DNA of 64,000 nt. It comes from Nitrospirota bacterium (GTDB lineage: Bacteria; Nitrospirota; Thermodesulfovibrionia; UBA6902; JAJYJJ01). The stretch spans positions 1 to 64,000 of the forward strand of contig JAJYJJ010000002.1 in the NCBI GenBank assembly GCA_021789595.1, given 5' to 3'. Made by a program: the position numbers and the translations under genes. Below the pieces are notes generated by a model. It did no database searches. It was not told the DNA's origin and worked only from the letters and a program-made list of their open reading frames with translations. Positions 26,509-34,909 of the stretch are shown piece by piece; positions within the stretch are counted from its first letter, which is position 1, and each line of letters opens with the position of its first letter.

Positions 26509-27987
26509 TTAGTTGCTTTTATCAATCCCAAATATACATTTAGCACCTAAATAAATGTTCCTAAAGTGATAGGGCTTGAAATCTTCAAGGAACATCCAGA
26601 TTTCTCTTCCCAAAACATTTAAAGGATCATGTTTTGCAAAGAGTCTTGTATTAATAAATGACAGCGTATGACCGTTAAGCCTATAGTTCCAGCCTTTTTT
26701 TACCATTGTCTTTATAAGATACTCATCCATCCTGGCGATATCTTCAGCGGTGACATTATCTTTTATTATTGTAGGGTTGCGTCTGTCATGGACATCATCC
26801 CACGATTTCATGTTTAAATAGCCACCATGCAATGCATCGAGATAGTATTGAGTTCCAGGATTAGGCGTTGCTATATGAAAATGACAATAAAATACGGGTA
26901 ATTCTGAAGCCAGATCGATGGTTTCCTCCATCTCTTCAAGTGTTTCACCAGGACTGGCCATCATCCAGAAAGCGCCGGCCCTGATTTTCAATCTATAGCA
27001 ATTGTTTACAAAATCAATGATGTTCTGGACAGTTGTTTTTTTATCCATTATTTCTTTCAATACCCTATTGTTGCCAGACTCTGCACCAATGGAAATCGCA
27101 TCAAACCCTGATTCCTTCATTAACTTTAAAAGTTCATAGTCAAGTAGATTGGCCCTGCCGAGACAGCTCAATGATATATCTCGTTCTTTTTTTATTTTCT
27201 TCAATTCCTGACAGAATTCTATTATCCATTTCTTGTTTATACCTATATCATTGTCATAAAACGAGAAGTACCTAGCATTGAATTCCTGTTGAAGATATTT
27301 GATTTCATTTATAACGTTCCCGACAGAGCGTTGCCGCCATGGCCCTGCAATCTTTCTCATAGCAGGCTGACACATTTTGCATGTAAAAGGACAAGAACGG
27401 GCTGACATTAAGTGCCAGGTAGTAGGCATGGCCAGCAACCTTTCAATCAGCCTAGTTTGATATTTCCTGTCGGTAAAGAAAGTGCGGTCTGAATAAGGTA
27501 TGGAGTCCAAGTCTTTTATAAATGCACGTAGTTCGTTCTTGACTATTTCATCTTTTTCATTTTTGTACCATATACCTTTTATGCCTTCTAAGGATTCCCC
27601 CCCCCTTAAACTGTCAGCAACTTCAACAATAGTCTCTTCACCTTCACCTATTACGATTATATCTACATTATTGTCGGTAATCGATTCTTCGGGCATTAAG
27701 GTTACATGAGGGCCTCCAAATACTATTTTTGCGTTATAATTTCTAGATTTTATGAATTTTGCAAGTCTAAAAGCCTCTGAAATAGTCATAAAAGTAACTG
27801 TAATACCAACAAGAACATCTTTCCCACTATAGTCGACAGTATAAGGATTATCTCCTTTATCAGGATCTATGTCATAAATATTTGCGTATCCGTGATTTTT
27901 TAAAACAGTAGCAAGTATCTGTAACCCTAAAGGGGGAGATTTGAAATTAGCACCCTTAGTTTTGGGTTGGATTAAAAATATTTTCAT
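26509..27987 (-). CDS. B12-binding domain radical SAM protein
   Basis: This 492-residue protein has an N-terminal cobalamin-binding Rossmann domain (KSPPLGLQILATVLKNHGY, FGGPHVTLMPEE, VIGEGEETI, residues 1-140), then the radical SAM core with CPFTCKMC (about 198-205), and a long C-terminal region. Such proteins carry out methylation or other radical chemistry at unactivated carbons. I prefer ATG 27987 (MKIFLIQPK), as GAGG lies 7-8 nt upstream; an ATG at 27999 is in frame. A run of nine G (complement of 27597-27605) lies in the coding sequence at SLRGGES and could slip. Confidence 0.83.
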   Translation of the reverse strand: MKIFLIQPKTKGANFKSPPLGLQILATVLKNHGYANIYDIDPDKGDNPYTVDYSGKDVLVGITVTFMTISEAFRLAKFIKSRNYNAKIVFGGPHVTLMPEESITDNNVDIIVIGEGEETIVEVADSLRGGESLEGIKGIWYKNEKDEIVKNELRAFIKDLDSIPYSDRTFFTDRKYQTRLIERLLAMPTTWHLMSARSCPFTCKMCQPAMRKIAGPWRQRSVGNVINEIKYLQQEFNARYFSFYDNDIGINKKWIIEFCQELKKIKKERDISLSCLGRANLLDYELLKLMKESGFDAISIGAESGNNRVLKEIMDKKTTVQNIIDFVNNCYRLKIRAGAFWMMASPGETLEEMEETIDLASELPVFYCHFHIATPNPGTQYYLDALHGGYLNMKSWDDVHDRRNPTIIKDNVTAEDIARMDEYLIKTMVKKGWNYRLNGHTLSFINTRLFAKHDPLNVLGREIWMFLEDFKPYHFRNIYLGAKCIFGIDKSN

Positions 27988-28037
27988 TCTGAACCTCATT
28001 CTATAGTAGTATTGTTAAAAGTTGAAAATCAAGTTAC

Positions 28038-28157
28038 CTAAGCGTAAGGCTTACGGGTTTCAATAGAGTATTTCTCTTTAATCATTAAAGATGCCCTTGC
28101 TCCAATAGCAACCAATTTGGAGCTGAACCTACTTTTTAGACTTCGAATAACATTTGT
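28038..28157 (-). pseudogene. C-terminal remnant of a GT4 glycosyltransferase
   Basis: The 224-bp gap between the flippase and the B12 radical-SAM gene contains an open 39-codon stretch with VIRSLKSRFSSKLVAIGARA followed by SLMIKEKYSIETR. This is the usual ending of a GT4 protein (...G.rAr..i.ekYs.e...). No start codon or upstream body is present; a stop precedes it at 28158-28160. It is probably the tail of a deleted glycosyltransferase. The rest of the gap shows no signal I recognise. Confidence 0.45.
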
Positions 28158-28223
28158 CTATCAGACCTTGATTACGCTACAATAAGCGTACATCTTTCCT
28201 TCCATCAATATTAAGTTTGTCTT

Positions 28224-29654
28224 CTAAAGATTCCATAATTTTCTATACAGCGCATCCTGGATCAACCTTAAATCGTTCCTTGTTATCCCTTTTATAAAGT
28301 AAAGGAATATTGCATAAATGAATATCCCTCCAAACATTAGAAAAAATATATTTAAATTTACCAAAAATTTTAGAAATACGCCCATTATTGTAGCTGCAAA
28401 TAGAGGTCTAACAATATAATTGTGAATAGGCACATTAACCACTTTATTAAACTGCCAGTAGTAAAAAGGGAACCCAAAAAGCTCTGATGAAACCGTGCTT
28501 ATAGCAGATCCAACTATTCCTAACTCAGGGATTAAAATAAAGTTTAACAATATATTCACTATAGCCTGTGCACTAACTATTTTTAAGAATACGCCTTGTT
28601 TATTACATGCCCACATCCCTTTTGCATAAATCGTATTTAAATAGATCAAAGCTACAGCCCAGATCAAAATCTGAAAGGCAATTATTCCATTATTATATTT
28701 AGGGCCATAAAGTAGGTTCATTATAGGCTTGGATAGAATAGTTCCCCCAACTGCCAATGGTAAGGCAATAATTACCATGAGTTTAGCAGTATAAGATTGG
28801 AGTTTTTTAAGTGAATCTAAAGAGGTCTTATAGTATTTAGCGGTTATAGGAAAGATCGCATCAAAGTAAACAGCACCAACCATAATGAGTGGGAGGATGA
28901 TTTTATAGGCAGCATTATAGTAACCAATTTCAGCATTGCTTCTCATAAAACCAAGCATTACTGTATCAATATTGTAGATTAGCTGTATCATAATGATAGA
29001 AATCCCTATGGGTAAGGCTTGCATGAAGACCTTCTTCCAAGAACTCACATTAAATCTAAATCTCGGCTTGCCAAATTTCTTTATAAAAATAGAAAATAAA
29101 AGCCCAGCAGCAATAAGATTCCCAATAACTTGGAAAGGGGGAATAAAAAGTAATTGGTTAGAGCTTTTTATAAAAGATACGATCAATCCGAGGTAAATTC
29201 CAATGGATAGGATGCGCCCTATTCCGATGTACTCCATCTTTTCAACACCCTGGAATGCCCAGTCAAGCAATAGAGCAGAAGGAATCAATCCTAACCCATA
29301 AAGGACAATCAGATACTTGATCTCAATGGGCTTGTTAAGAAAATAGGTCATCACGGCAAGAAGTCCGAAACTAAAAAAAGATAGGCATAGACGCATGGTT
29401 AATATATCTCCTGCATAATTAATGACTTTTCCTCTATCTCCTGCTATCTCACGTATGCCTAACAGAGGCAATCCAAAATCTGCAAGCAGCATAAAGTAGG
29501 CAATTATGGCAATGGCAAAGTTTATCTTGCCAAAGTCTCCTGGCCCTAAGACCCGTGCCAGATATACCATGACAACAAAACCTATTAGCTGGGAAACTAT
29601 TCCTGAAAATAATAAAGAGGCGGTATTCTTTACAATCCGTTGTGCTGTATTCAT
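28224..29654 (-). CDS. Wzx-type oligosaccharide flippase
   Basis: This roughly 476-residue polytopic membrane protein of the MOP/polysaccharide-transporter family flips undecaprenyl-linked repeat units across the inner membrane. The N-terminus MNTAQRIVKNTASLLFSGIV, then YLARVLGPGDFGKINFAIAI (about 34-53), is the family signature, and some twelve hydrophobic segments follow to the C-terminus. I prefer ATG 29654; an upstream in-frame start at 29693 would overlap the nucleotidyltransferase gene by 26 bp. The gene is AT-rich. No Wzy polymerase is nearby, so chain assembly must use a polymerase elsewhere or a single-unit glycan. Confidence 0.88.
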   Translation of the reverse strand: MNTAQRIVKNTASLLFSGIVSQLIGFVVMVYLARVLGPGDFGKINFAIAIIAYFMLLADFGLPLLGIREIAGDRGKVINYAGDILTMRLCLSFFSFGLLAVMTYFLNKPIEIKYLIVLYGLGLIPSALLLDWAFQGVEKMEYIGIGRILSIGIYLGLIVSFIKSSNQLLFIPPFQVIGNLIAAGLLFSIFIKKFGKPRFRFNVSSWKKVFMQALPIGISIIMIQLIYNIDTVMLGFMRSNAEIGYYNAAYKIILPLIMVGAVYFDAIFPITAKYYKTSLDSLKKLQSYTAKLMVIIALPLAVGGTILSKPIMNLLYGPKYNNGIIAFQILIWAVALIYLNTIYAKGMWACNKQGVFLKIVSAQAIVNILLNFILIPELGIVGSAISTVSSELFGFPFYYWQFNKVVNVPIHNYIVRPLFAATIMGVFLKFLVNLNIFFLMFGGIFIYAIFLYFIKGITRNDLRLIQDALYRKLWNL

Positions 29655-29667
29655 AACAACATACTGC

Positions 29668-30387
29668 TCATCTGAAAAACCCTTCTGCCACAAGGATATC
29701 TTCTTTGGAGTTTATATTTGTATACCTGTCACAGACGATAAACGACCTGACTGTCTTACCGTCATCAATCGCACATTGTATGAGGTCTGGAAGTTCCTTC
29801 TCTTTCCTTTCATGATGTATGGGAGTAAATTCTATGTAGTTGAATATCTCGTTTTTAAACACACAATCGCCTGTCCCCATAAAGTTGTTTAAAGGATTCC
29901 TTGGTTTTTCAATAAGCCTGTAAATTACATTGCTGTTATCTTGGACGATGCTGTATGTCCTTTTGATGAGACTCCTATCCTCAACCTTTAGCACTCCGCA
30001 AAGTGCAAAAATGTCATTATTTCTAAATTCATTTATGAGTTCCTGATGTCTTGGATTTAACAGGATCTCATCCCCCAATAAAAGCATAAAATCATCCCCA
30101 TTTATTATCTCCTGAGCGCATTCAATTGCATGCACCAGCCCTTTTTGTTCCTGTTGGACCACATATTTTATTTGTTTATTTTTATATTGTGTGCCATAAG
30201 TATTTATAATCTCCTCTGCCCTGAATCCAACTACAATGATTATCTCTTCAACATCTGCATTTGATGCACAATCGAGGCTATACTCAATAATAGGCCTGCC
30301 ATTAACCTCTAACATACATTTATTCTTCTGCATGGAAAGCTCATCCAAACGCTTCCCCCTCCCACCTGCCAGGATTAAAGCCTTCAT
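29668..30387 (-). CDS. NDP-sugar nucleotidyltransferase (RmlA/RfbF-like)
   Basis: This 239-residue protein activates a sugar-1-phosphate (or related phosphate) with an NTP. The signature MKALILAGGRGKRLDELSMQ with a downstream lysine (KNKCMLEVNGRPIIEY) is at the N-terminus; LLLGDEIL (about 99-106) holds the metal-binding Asp, and LIEKPRNPLNNFMGTG follows. It is shorter than RmlA (about 290) and closer to RfbF/choline-phosphate cytidylyltransferase-like enzymes. With a CDP-paratose-epimerase-like neighbour 6 nt upstream, a CDP-sugar product is a reasonable guess but not shown. Confidence 0.82.
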   Translation of the reverse strand: MKALILAGGRGKRLDELSMQKNKCMLEVNGRPIIEYSLDCASNADVEEIIIVVGFRAEEIINTYGTQYKNKQIKYVVQQEQKGLVHAIECAQEIINGDDFMLLLGDEILLNPRHQELINEFRNNDIFALCGVLKVEDRSLIKRTYSIVQDNSNVIYRLIEKPRNPLNNFMGTGDCVFKNEIFNYIEFTPIHHERKEKELPDLIQCAIDDGKTVRSFIVCDRYTNINSKEDILVAEGFFR

Positions 30388-30393
30388 GGGATG

Positions 30394-31437
30394 CTATTTC
30401 TCCTCTTTAACAAAAGATTCTCTATTCTCATGTATCCAGTTAATCAGCCTTTCAATCCCTTCCCGCGGCATAATTTTAGGAGACCATCCGAGTTCTCTTA
30501 CAGCCTTAGTTATATCACATATAAAATACCTCAAATCACCGTGCCTATCTGGAGCAAACCTAACCTCAGGGCTTTTCTTATTGATAGATTCTATAATATC
30601 TATGCATTCGAGCAGCGATATCGCAGTCTTAGAACCTCCGCCAATATTGTAGATTCCAGGTTTTCTTGTTTTATAAAATGCATCAAAGGCTTCGCACACA
30701 TCAGTCGCATATATAATGTCCCTAACCTGCTTACCTGTCCCAAATATCGTAATTGGCCAACCCAGCACGCTGCGGATAGAGAAATTAGCTACCCATCCGT
30801 GGTCCTCCCCGCCGAACTGTCTTATCCCGTATATCCCTGTAAGCCGAAAACTTGCAGCCTCAATATTATAGGTGTCAATATATGTCCTGACATAGATATC
30901 ACCTGCGGCCTTTGAGGCGTGCAGGGGAGTTAATGTGCCTTCCAATGTCGGATGATTTTCATCTATCCCTTCAGGCTCTCTGACATAGCGTTTATCTCCT
31001 TCTTTTAATGTCTCATTAATCTTATTACCGTAAACATGAACTGTTGCACAACTTGCAACTGGCACTTTAAGTCTCCGCGCCGTCTCTAACACATTGAATG
31101 TGCCTAAGACATTGGAAGTGATATCCAATTTTGGGTCTTCCCAGCTTATGGTCATTGCAGGCTGGGCTGCTGTATGGATTATGTAATCGCATCCCTGTGC
31201 ATTATCAATCAACTCTTCAAAATTTCTAATATCGGCCTTGACCATCTTAACGCCAATACCTTTTAGATAATCCCAGTTATAACCCCTTGCTGCCTCTGTT
31301 GCAAAGCCTGTCCTCTCTAATTCATGCTTGGTCATATTGTCATAAGAGAAGACCTCATCACCTCTTTTTGCATAGAATTCACACACATGAGAACCCAAAA
31401 AACCGCAGCCACCTGTCACTAATACCTTTTTACCCAT
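30394..31437 (-). CDS. NAD-dependent epimerase/dehydratase, CDP-paratose 2-epimerase-like, catalytic Tyr missing
   Basis: This 347-residue extended SDR has the NAD-binding motif VLVTGGCGFLGSHV (about 5-18), HTAAQPAMTISWEDP (about 88-102), IYGIRQFGGEDHGWVANF (about 197-214) and GTGKQVRDIIYATD (about 227-240). The RQF..D.GWV.F and GKQVRD segments are those of CDP-tyvelose/paratose 2-epimerase (RfbE). The catalytic YxxxK is not present: the aligned segment is TPLHASK, with Leu172 where Tyr is expected and Lys176 kept. The gene is otherwise intact. It may catalyse a different reaction or bind its sugar without oxidising it. It is the first enzyme gene of the minus-strand unit. Confidence 0.8.
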   Translation of the reverse strand: MGKKVLVTGGCGFLGSHVCEFYAKRGDEVFSYDNMTKHELERTGFATEAARGYNWDYLKGIGVKMVKADIRNFEELIDNAQGCDYIIHTAAQPAMTISWEDPKLDITSNVLGTFNVLETARRLKVPVASCATVHVYGNKINETLKEGDKRYVREPEGIDENHPTLEGTLTPLHASKAAGDIYVRTYIDTYNIEAASFRLTGIYGIRQFGGEDHGWVANFSIRSVLGWPITIFGTGKQVRDIIYATDVCEAFDAFYKTRKPGIYNIGGGSKTAISLLECIDIIESINKKSPEVRFAPDRHGDLRYFICDITKAVRELGWSPKIMPREGIERLINWIHENRESFVKEEK

Positions 31438-31488
31438 CGCCTTTATTCTCCCTTTTGATTTTTGCCCCTCATAGCCTCAAGAGTTTTA

Positions 31489-32094
31489 TCATCTTGCAAA
31501 TATAATCCTTATGTCTTTCTTATCCACCCCGTTACTGAGGAGTTCCATGTAAATGCTCTCCCGTTTAAGATATGATGTAACCACAATACAGTCATAGCTC
31601 ATGTCATCAATAGCGCCTATCGGGCTTATGTAACTTCCAAAAAATTTCTTGCCAACCCTGTCTACATCCACCACTCCTGTCAGTTTCATATCTGTTTCCT
31701 GGAGGGTTATGTATGCTATCTCTGCGACCTCATCTGCACCGGCAAACACCAACTCTCTTACGCCATCAATGCTCAGTTCATTAAATAATTTCTTCAGATT
31801 CTCTCTTGCCTCGCGATAGATCCTCGTGTAGTCCTGAAGCAGATGACAGGTAAGGCGGCTCTTTTCAGCAAGGCCTTTTGGGGTCAGGAGATACGCATAA
31901 CGTTTTGGCGGTATGGACTTTACCGTTATGTAGCCTTTTGATGCGAGATTCTTGATGTATGAATTAACAAGACCAAGGGCAAGACCGAGACGCTGGCTGA
32001 GATTCCTCTGCGTCAGGGATTCATTGTTGGAAAGCTCATCAAGTATTTGCAGGGATTTGTATTGGTCAATCTCTGACAATCTATTGTTGTTCAT
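31489..32094 (-). CDS. Winged-helix regulator of polysaccharide genes (MarR_EPS-like) with Rossmann-like C-terminus
   Basis: This 201-residue protein has an N-terminal winged helix (LQILDELSNNESLTQRNLSQ, RLGLALGLVNSYIKNLASKG, about 14-53; wing YAYLLTPKGL) like the EPS-associated MarR family. Its C-terminal half looks nucleotide-binding or sensor-like (LVFAGADEVAEIAYITL, VVDVDRVGKKFFGSYI, IVVTSYLKRESIYMELL). ATG 32094 is used; the upstream extension to 32160 is hydrophobic and has no homologous look. As the first gene of the minus-strand unit, 51 nt before the epimerase gene, it probably regulates that operon in response to a sugar nucleotide or similar ligand (inference). Confidence 0.75.
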   Translation of the reverse strand: MNNNRLSEIDQYKSLQILDELSNNESLTQRNLSQRLGLALGLVNSYIKNLASKGYITVKSIPPKRYAYLLTPKGLAEKSRLTCHLLQDYTRIYREARENLKKLFNELSIDGVRELVFAGADEVAEIAYITLQETDMKLTGVVDVDRVGKKFFGSYISPIGAIDDMSYDCIVVTSYLKRESIYMELLSNGVDKKDIRIIFAR

Positions 32095-32206
32095 ATATTG
32101 AACATACCATTGTTCTATTATACAAGTCAAGTATAAAGTCAAATATACTTTAAACGCCAAACTTCTTATAGAATATTATTTGAGGTCAGGACAATACAAC
32201 GCCAAT

Positions 32207-33841
32207 CTAAAGATCTCCAATAGCCTTTCTATACTCCTCAATGAGCTTTTCCTTTGTTATGCCGCAGTCAATGAAATCCCAGGGCAGGACCTCGTCAACA
32301 GGCCTCTGCCTTAAGGCATAAAAGGCAGGGTCTATCCCTGCATTAAGGCACACCTTCAGCCAATCCCCATTGTCTAACATATTCTCAAGTGCATAGGAGA
32401 CCTGTCTGTCTCCCCTTGACAAAAACCCCTGCATATATGCCCACTTCGGCACATCGTGAAGCACCCTTACACCTCCGACATCCCTGAGTCCAGACTTTAT
32501 CAGCTTCAGCCTATGCTTGAGGGTATCCACATCCTCCATCTTAACCCATTGAAACGGGGTAAACGGCTTTGGGACAAATGAGCTTATGCTCAGTGTGACC
32601 CTGCCTCTTTTTGAGGTACGCCGGATATTCTTTGCAAGTTCAACAATCTGGATGATATCATCCTCTGTCTCTGTTGGAAGGCCTATCATGAAATAGAGCC
32701 TCAAGTTTTCAATGCCTGCCTCAAGGACCGTCCTTGATGTCTCCAGTATATCCTCCTCTGTTATCCTCTTGTCTATTACATCCCTCAGCCTTTTTGAACC
32801 TGCCTCTGGTGCAATGGAAACGCTTCTTCTGCCTTTCAACAGGTGAACAAGGGCAACAGACCGTTTGGATGCCCTCAGGGATGTAATGGAAAAATCAACA
32901 CCTGGGATGTTTAGAACCTCTGCAATATCTGAATAATCAGAAAGCGACGGCCCGACAAGCCCAACCCTGTCAGCAGAAGAAATGCTGTCTTTTATCTCTG
33001 CCTTCAGGGCCTCGATATCCTTTTTCCTTGAGGGTTTATAAACATAGCCTGTCACGCAGAACCTGCATTTCCACGGACATCCCCTCATTGCCTCTATAAC
33101 CGCCATGTTGCTGAATTCTGTATTGGGCGTGTATATGCATGAGACAATCCTGTGCGAGCTTATATCCTTTATCCACCTCTTCTTTATAACCTGAGGCCCA
33201 CCTTCTCTTGCAATCCTATCCCTTATGGTTTTATCTTCATTATAGATGACATCATAAAATTGAGGGACATAGATGCCTTCTATCCCTGTTATATCCTTAA
33301 GTATCTCCCTTCTGTTTCTACCATGCCTATAGCTTCCCAGGAACTCTTCTATAACCTCCTCTCCCTCGCCAATGAATACGGCATCAAAAAATTCCGCAAT
33401 GGGCTCAGGATTAAAAAAGGCACAGATGCCGCCAAAGGCTATCATGGGAAAGGACTCATCCCTATCCTTGGCCCTGAATGGTATCCTGGCAAGCCTGAGG
33501 ATCTTTAAGATATTCGGGTAGTCATTTTCAAATGATACGGAGAAGCACAGGATATGAAATCTCTTTACAGGCCTCTGGGACTCGATGGAGAATAACTCCG
33601 TATCTGTCCTCTGGTATTCCTCCATATCCTGCTCATCCGGAAGGAATGCCCTTTCGCACAGCACATCATCCCTCTTATTCAATATCCCGTAGATGGCCTG
33701 AAATCCAAGGTTTGACATGCCAACATGGTATGTATTCGGATAGATAAGGCAGATATTTATCCTCCCACCAGGGTCTTTGTATATGGTTCCCCTTTCGGCC
33801 CTTAGAATGGCCTTTGCCTTATCAATAAGTCTGCGGCTCAT
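32207..33841 (-). CDS. TIGR03960-like radical SAM protein
   Basis: This 544-residue protein has an N-terminal B12-binding-like region (INICLIYPNTYHVGMSNLGF, AFGGICAFFNPEPIAEF, VFIGEGEEVIEEFL) and a radical SAM core with CPWKCRFC (CxxxCxxC, about 255-262), followed by VGLVGPSLSDY and SIAPEAGSKRLRDVI. The family often accompanies or is fused to DUF2344 proteins and is of unknown reaction, with proposed links to tRNA or cofactor modification. No DUF2344 domain is seen here. The gene lies 13 nt from xerD, with which it shares direction. It is separated from the regulator gene by only 46 nt (32161-32206 by the longer start) with no visible terminator. Confidence 0.72.
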   Translation of the reverse strand: MSRRLIDKAKAILRAERGTIYKDPGGRINICLIYPNTYHVGMSNLGFQAIYGILNKRDDVLCERAFLPDEQDMEEYQRTDTELFSIESQRPVKRFHILCFSVSFENDYPNILKILRLARIPFRAKDRDESFPMIAFGGICAFFNPEPIAEFFDAVFIGEGEEVIEEFLGSYRHGRNRREILKDITGIEGIYVPQFYDVIYNEDKTIRDRIAREGGPQVIKKRWIKDISSHRIVSCIYTPNTEFSNMAVIEAMRGCPWKCRFCVTGYVYKPSRKKDIEALKAEIKDSISSADRVGLVGPSLSDYSDIAEVLNIPGVDFSITSLRASKRSVALVHLLKGRRSVSIAPEAGSKRLRDVIDKRITEEDILETSRTVLEAGIENLRLYFMIGLPTETEDDIIQIVELAKNIRRTSKRGRVTLSISSFVPKPFTPFQWVKMEDVDTLKHRLKLIKSGLRDVGGVRVLHDVPKWAYMQGFLSRGDRQVSYALENMLDNGDWLKVCLNAGIDPAFYALRQRPVDEVLPWDFIDCGITKEKLIEEYRKAIGDL

Positions 33842-33854
33842 ATATTATTGAAGG

Positions 33855-34742
33855 CTATCCCCTTGGATGAAATTCCTTTATGACCTTCTTCAGGGTTTCG
33901 GAGGATACCTTTGTATATATCTGTGTTGTTGATATATCGGCATGGCCGAGCATCTTCTGGACAGAGCGCAGGTCAGCCCCGCCTTCAAGCAGATGGGTTG
34001 CAAAGGAATGCCGCAGTGTATGCGGAGAGACCTCAATCCCTATCTTCCTGCCATAGCCCTTCATAGCCTGCCAGAACCTCTGCCTTGTCATCGGCCTTCC
34101 GCCCTGGGCAAGGAACAGATAAGGCGAAAACCTGCCTTTAATTATCTTCGGCCTTGCATCTGACAGATACCTATTAATCTTCTTAATGGCAATGTCATTG
34201 ACAGGGACAACCCTCTGCTTTGAGCCCTTACCCGTGACCGTTAAAAAGCCTGCCTCGAAATTTATATCTCCTGTGTTTAACGATACAAGTTCGCTTACCC
34301 TAAGGCCTGAAGAATACAGGAGTTCAAGCATTGCAGCATTCCTTATCTCAACAGGCTTTTCCCCGGGCGCAGAAAGAATACCCTCCACTTCTGTCTTACT
34401 TATGGCCTTTGGAAGCCTCTGCCATCTCTGCAGGGTCTGCAGGTCTTCTGTCGGGTCTTCGTCTATTGCCTTTTCTATCTGAAGGAACCTGAAAAGACCC
34501 CTTATAGATGCAAGGCATCGTGCTATAGAGGGACTGCTGTAATTGGATTCCCTTAGAAACCCTATGAAGCCCACGATGTCAGAGCGTTTCAGATTCAGGA
34601 TGTCCTTGCTATCTTCTGTTATAAATTTAGTGAATTTCCCGATGTCTCTTTTATATGCCTCCAGTGTGTTTTTTGACAGGCCCTTTTCCACAATAAGGTA
34701 ATCCAGGAATCTCTCTATATGACTCATAAGATAATTTAGCAC
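33855..34742 (-). CDS. xerD: Tyrosine recombinase XerD
   Basis: This 295-residue site-specific recombinase resolves chromosome dimers at dif with XerC and FtsK. The N-terminal SAM-like DNA-binding domain (IERFLDYLIVEKGLSKNTLE) is followed by the catalytic domain: Arg in YSSGLRVSELVSL (about 145-157), Lys in GKGSKQRVVPV, H-x-x-R in SPHTLRHSFATHLLEGG (about 241-257), and LGHADISTTQIYT with the final His and the nucleophile Tyr. I list GTG 34742 (AGAGG 3 nt upstream); ATG 34727 (MSHIERF) is an alternative. It is divergent from the dcw promoter. Confidence 0.88.
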   Translation of the reverse strand: MLNYLMSHIERFLDYLIVEKGLSKNTLEAYKRDIGKFTKFITEDSKDILNLKRSDIVGFIGFLRESNYSSPSIARCLASIRGLFRFLQIEKAIDEDPTEDLQTLQRWQRLPKAISKTEVEGILSAPGEKPVEIRNAAMLELLYSSGLRVSELVSLNTGDINFEAGFLTVTGKGSKQRVVPVNDIAIKKINRYLSDARPKIIKGRFSPYLFLAQGGRPMTRQRFWQAMKGYGRKIGIEVSPHTLRHSFATHLLEGGADLRSVQKMLGHADISTTQIYTKVSSETLKKVIKEFHPRG

Positions 34743-34848
34743 ATACCTCTTACTTCTTGCTTAACTGTGAAACTATATCTATATTTAGGGCAAATTGATA
34801 ATCTATGCCACATTATATTGTATAGTTAAATTTTTTTTCGATTTCCTC

Positions 34849-34877
34849 TTGACAAGTCCTTTTTCCTCTAATATACT
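34849..34877 (+). promoter_or_regulatory. Consensus sigma-70 promoter of the dcw cluster
   Basis: TTGACA (34849-34854) and TATACT (34872-34877) are separated by exactly 17 nt. The first MraZ box begins at the next base, so the transcription start lies within the operator. This is the best promoter in the window by sequence. Confidence 0.85.
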
Positions 34878-34901
34878 GTGGTAAAAAGTGGAAGAAAGTG
34901 G
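34878..34901 (+). promoter_or_regulatory. MraZ operator: three GTGG boxes with 10-bp period
   Basis: GTGG occurs at 34878-34881, 34888-34891 and 34898-34901, each unit ten bases apart with A-rich spacers. This matches the known arrangement of MraZ-binding repeats (TGGGN or GTGG boxes on one helix face). The last box runs into the mraZ ribosome-binding site GGAGG (34900-34904). Confidence 0.75.
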
Positions 34902-34909
34902 AGGGAAGC

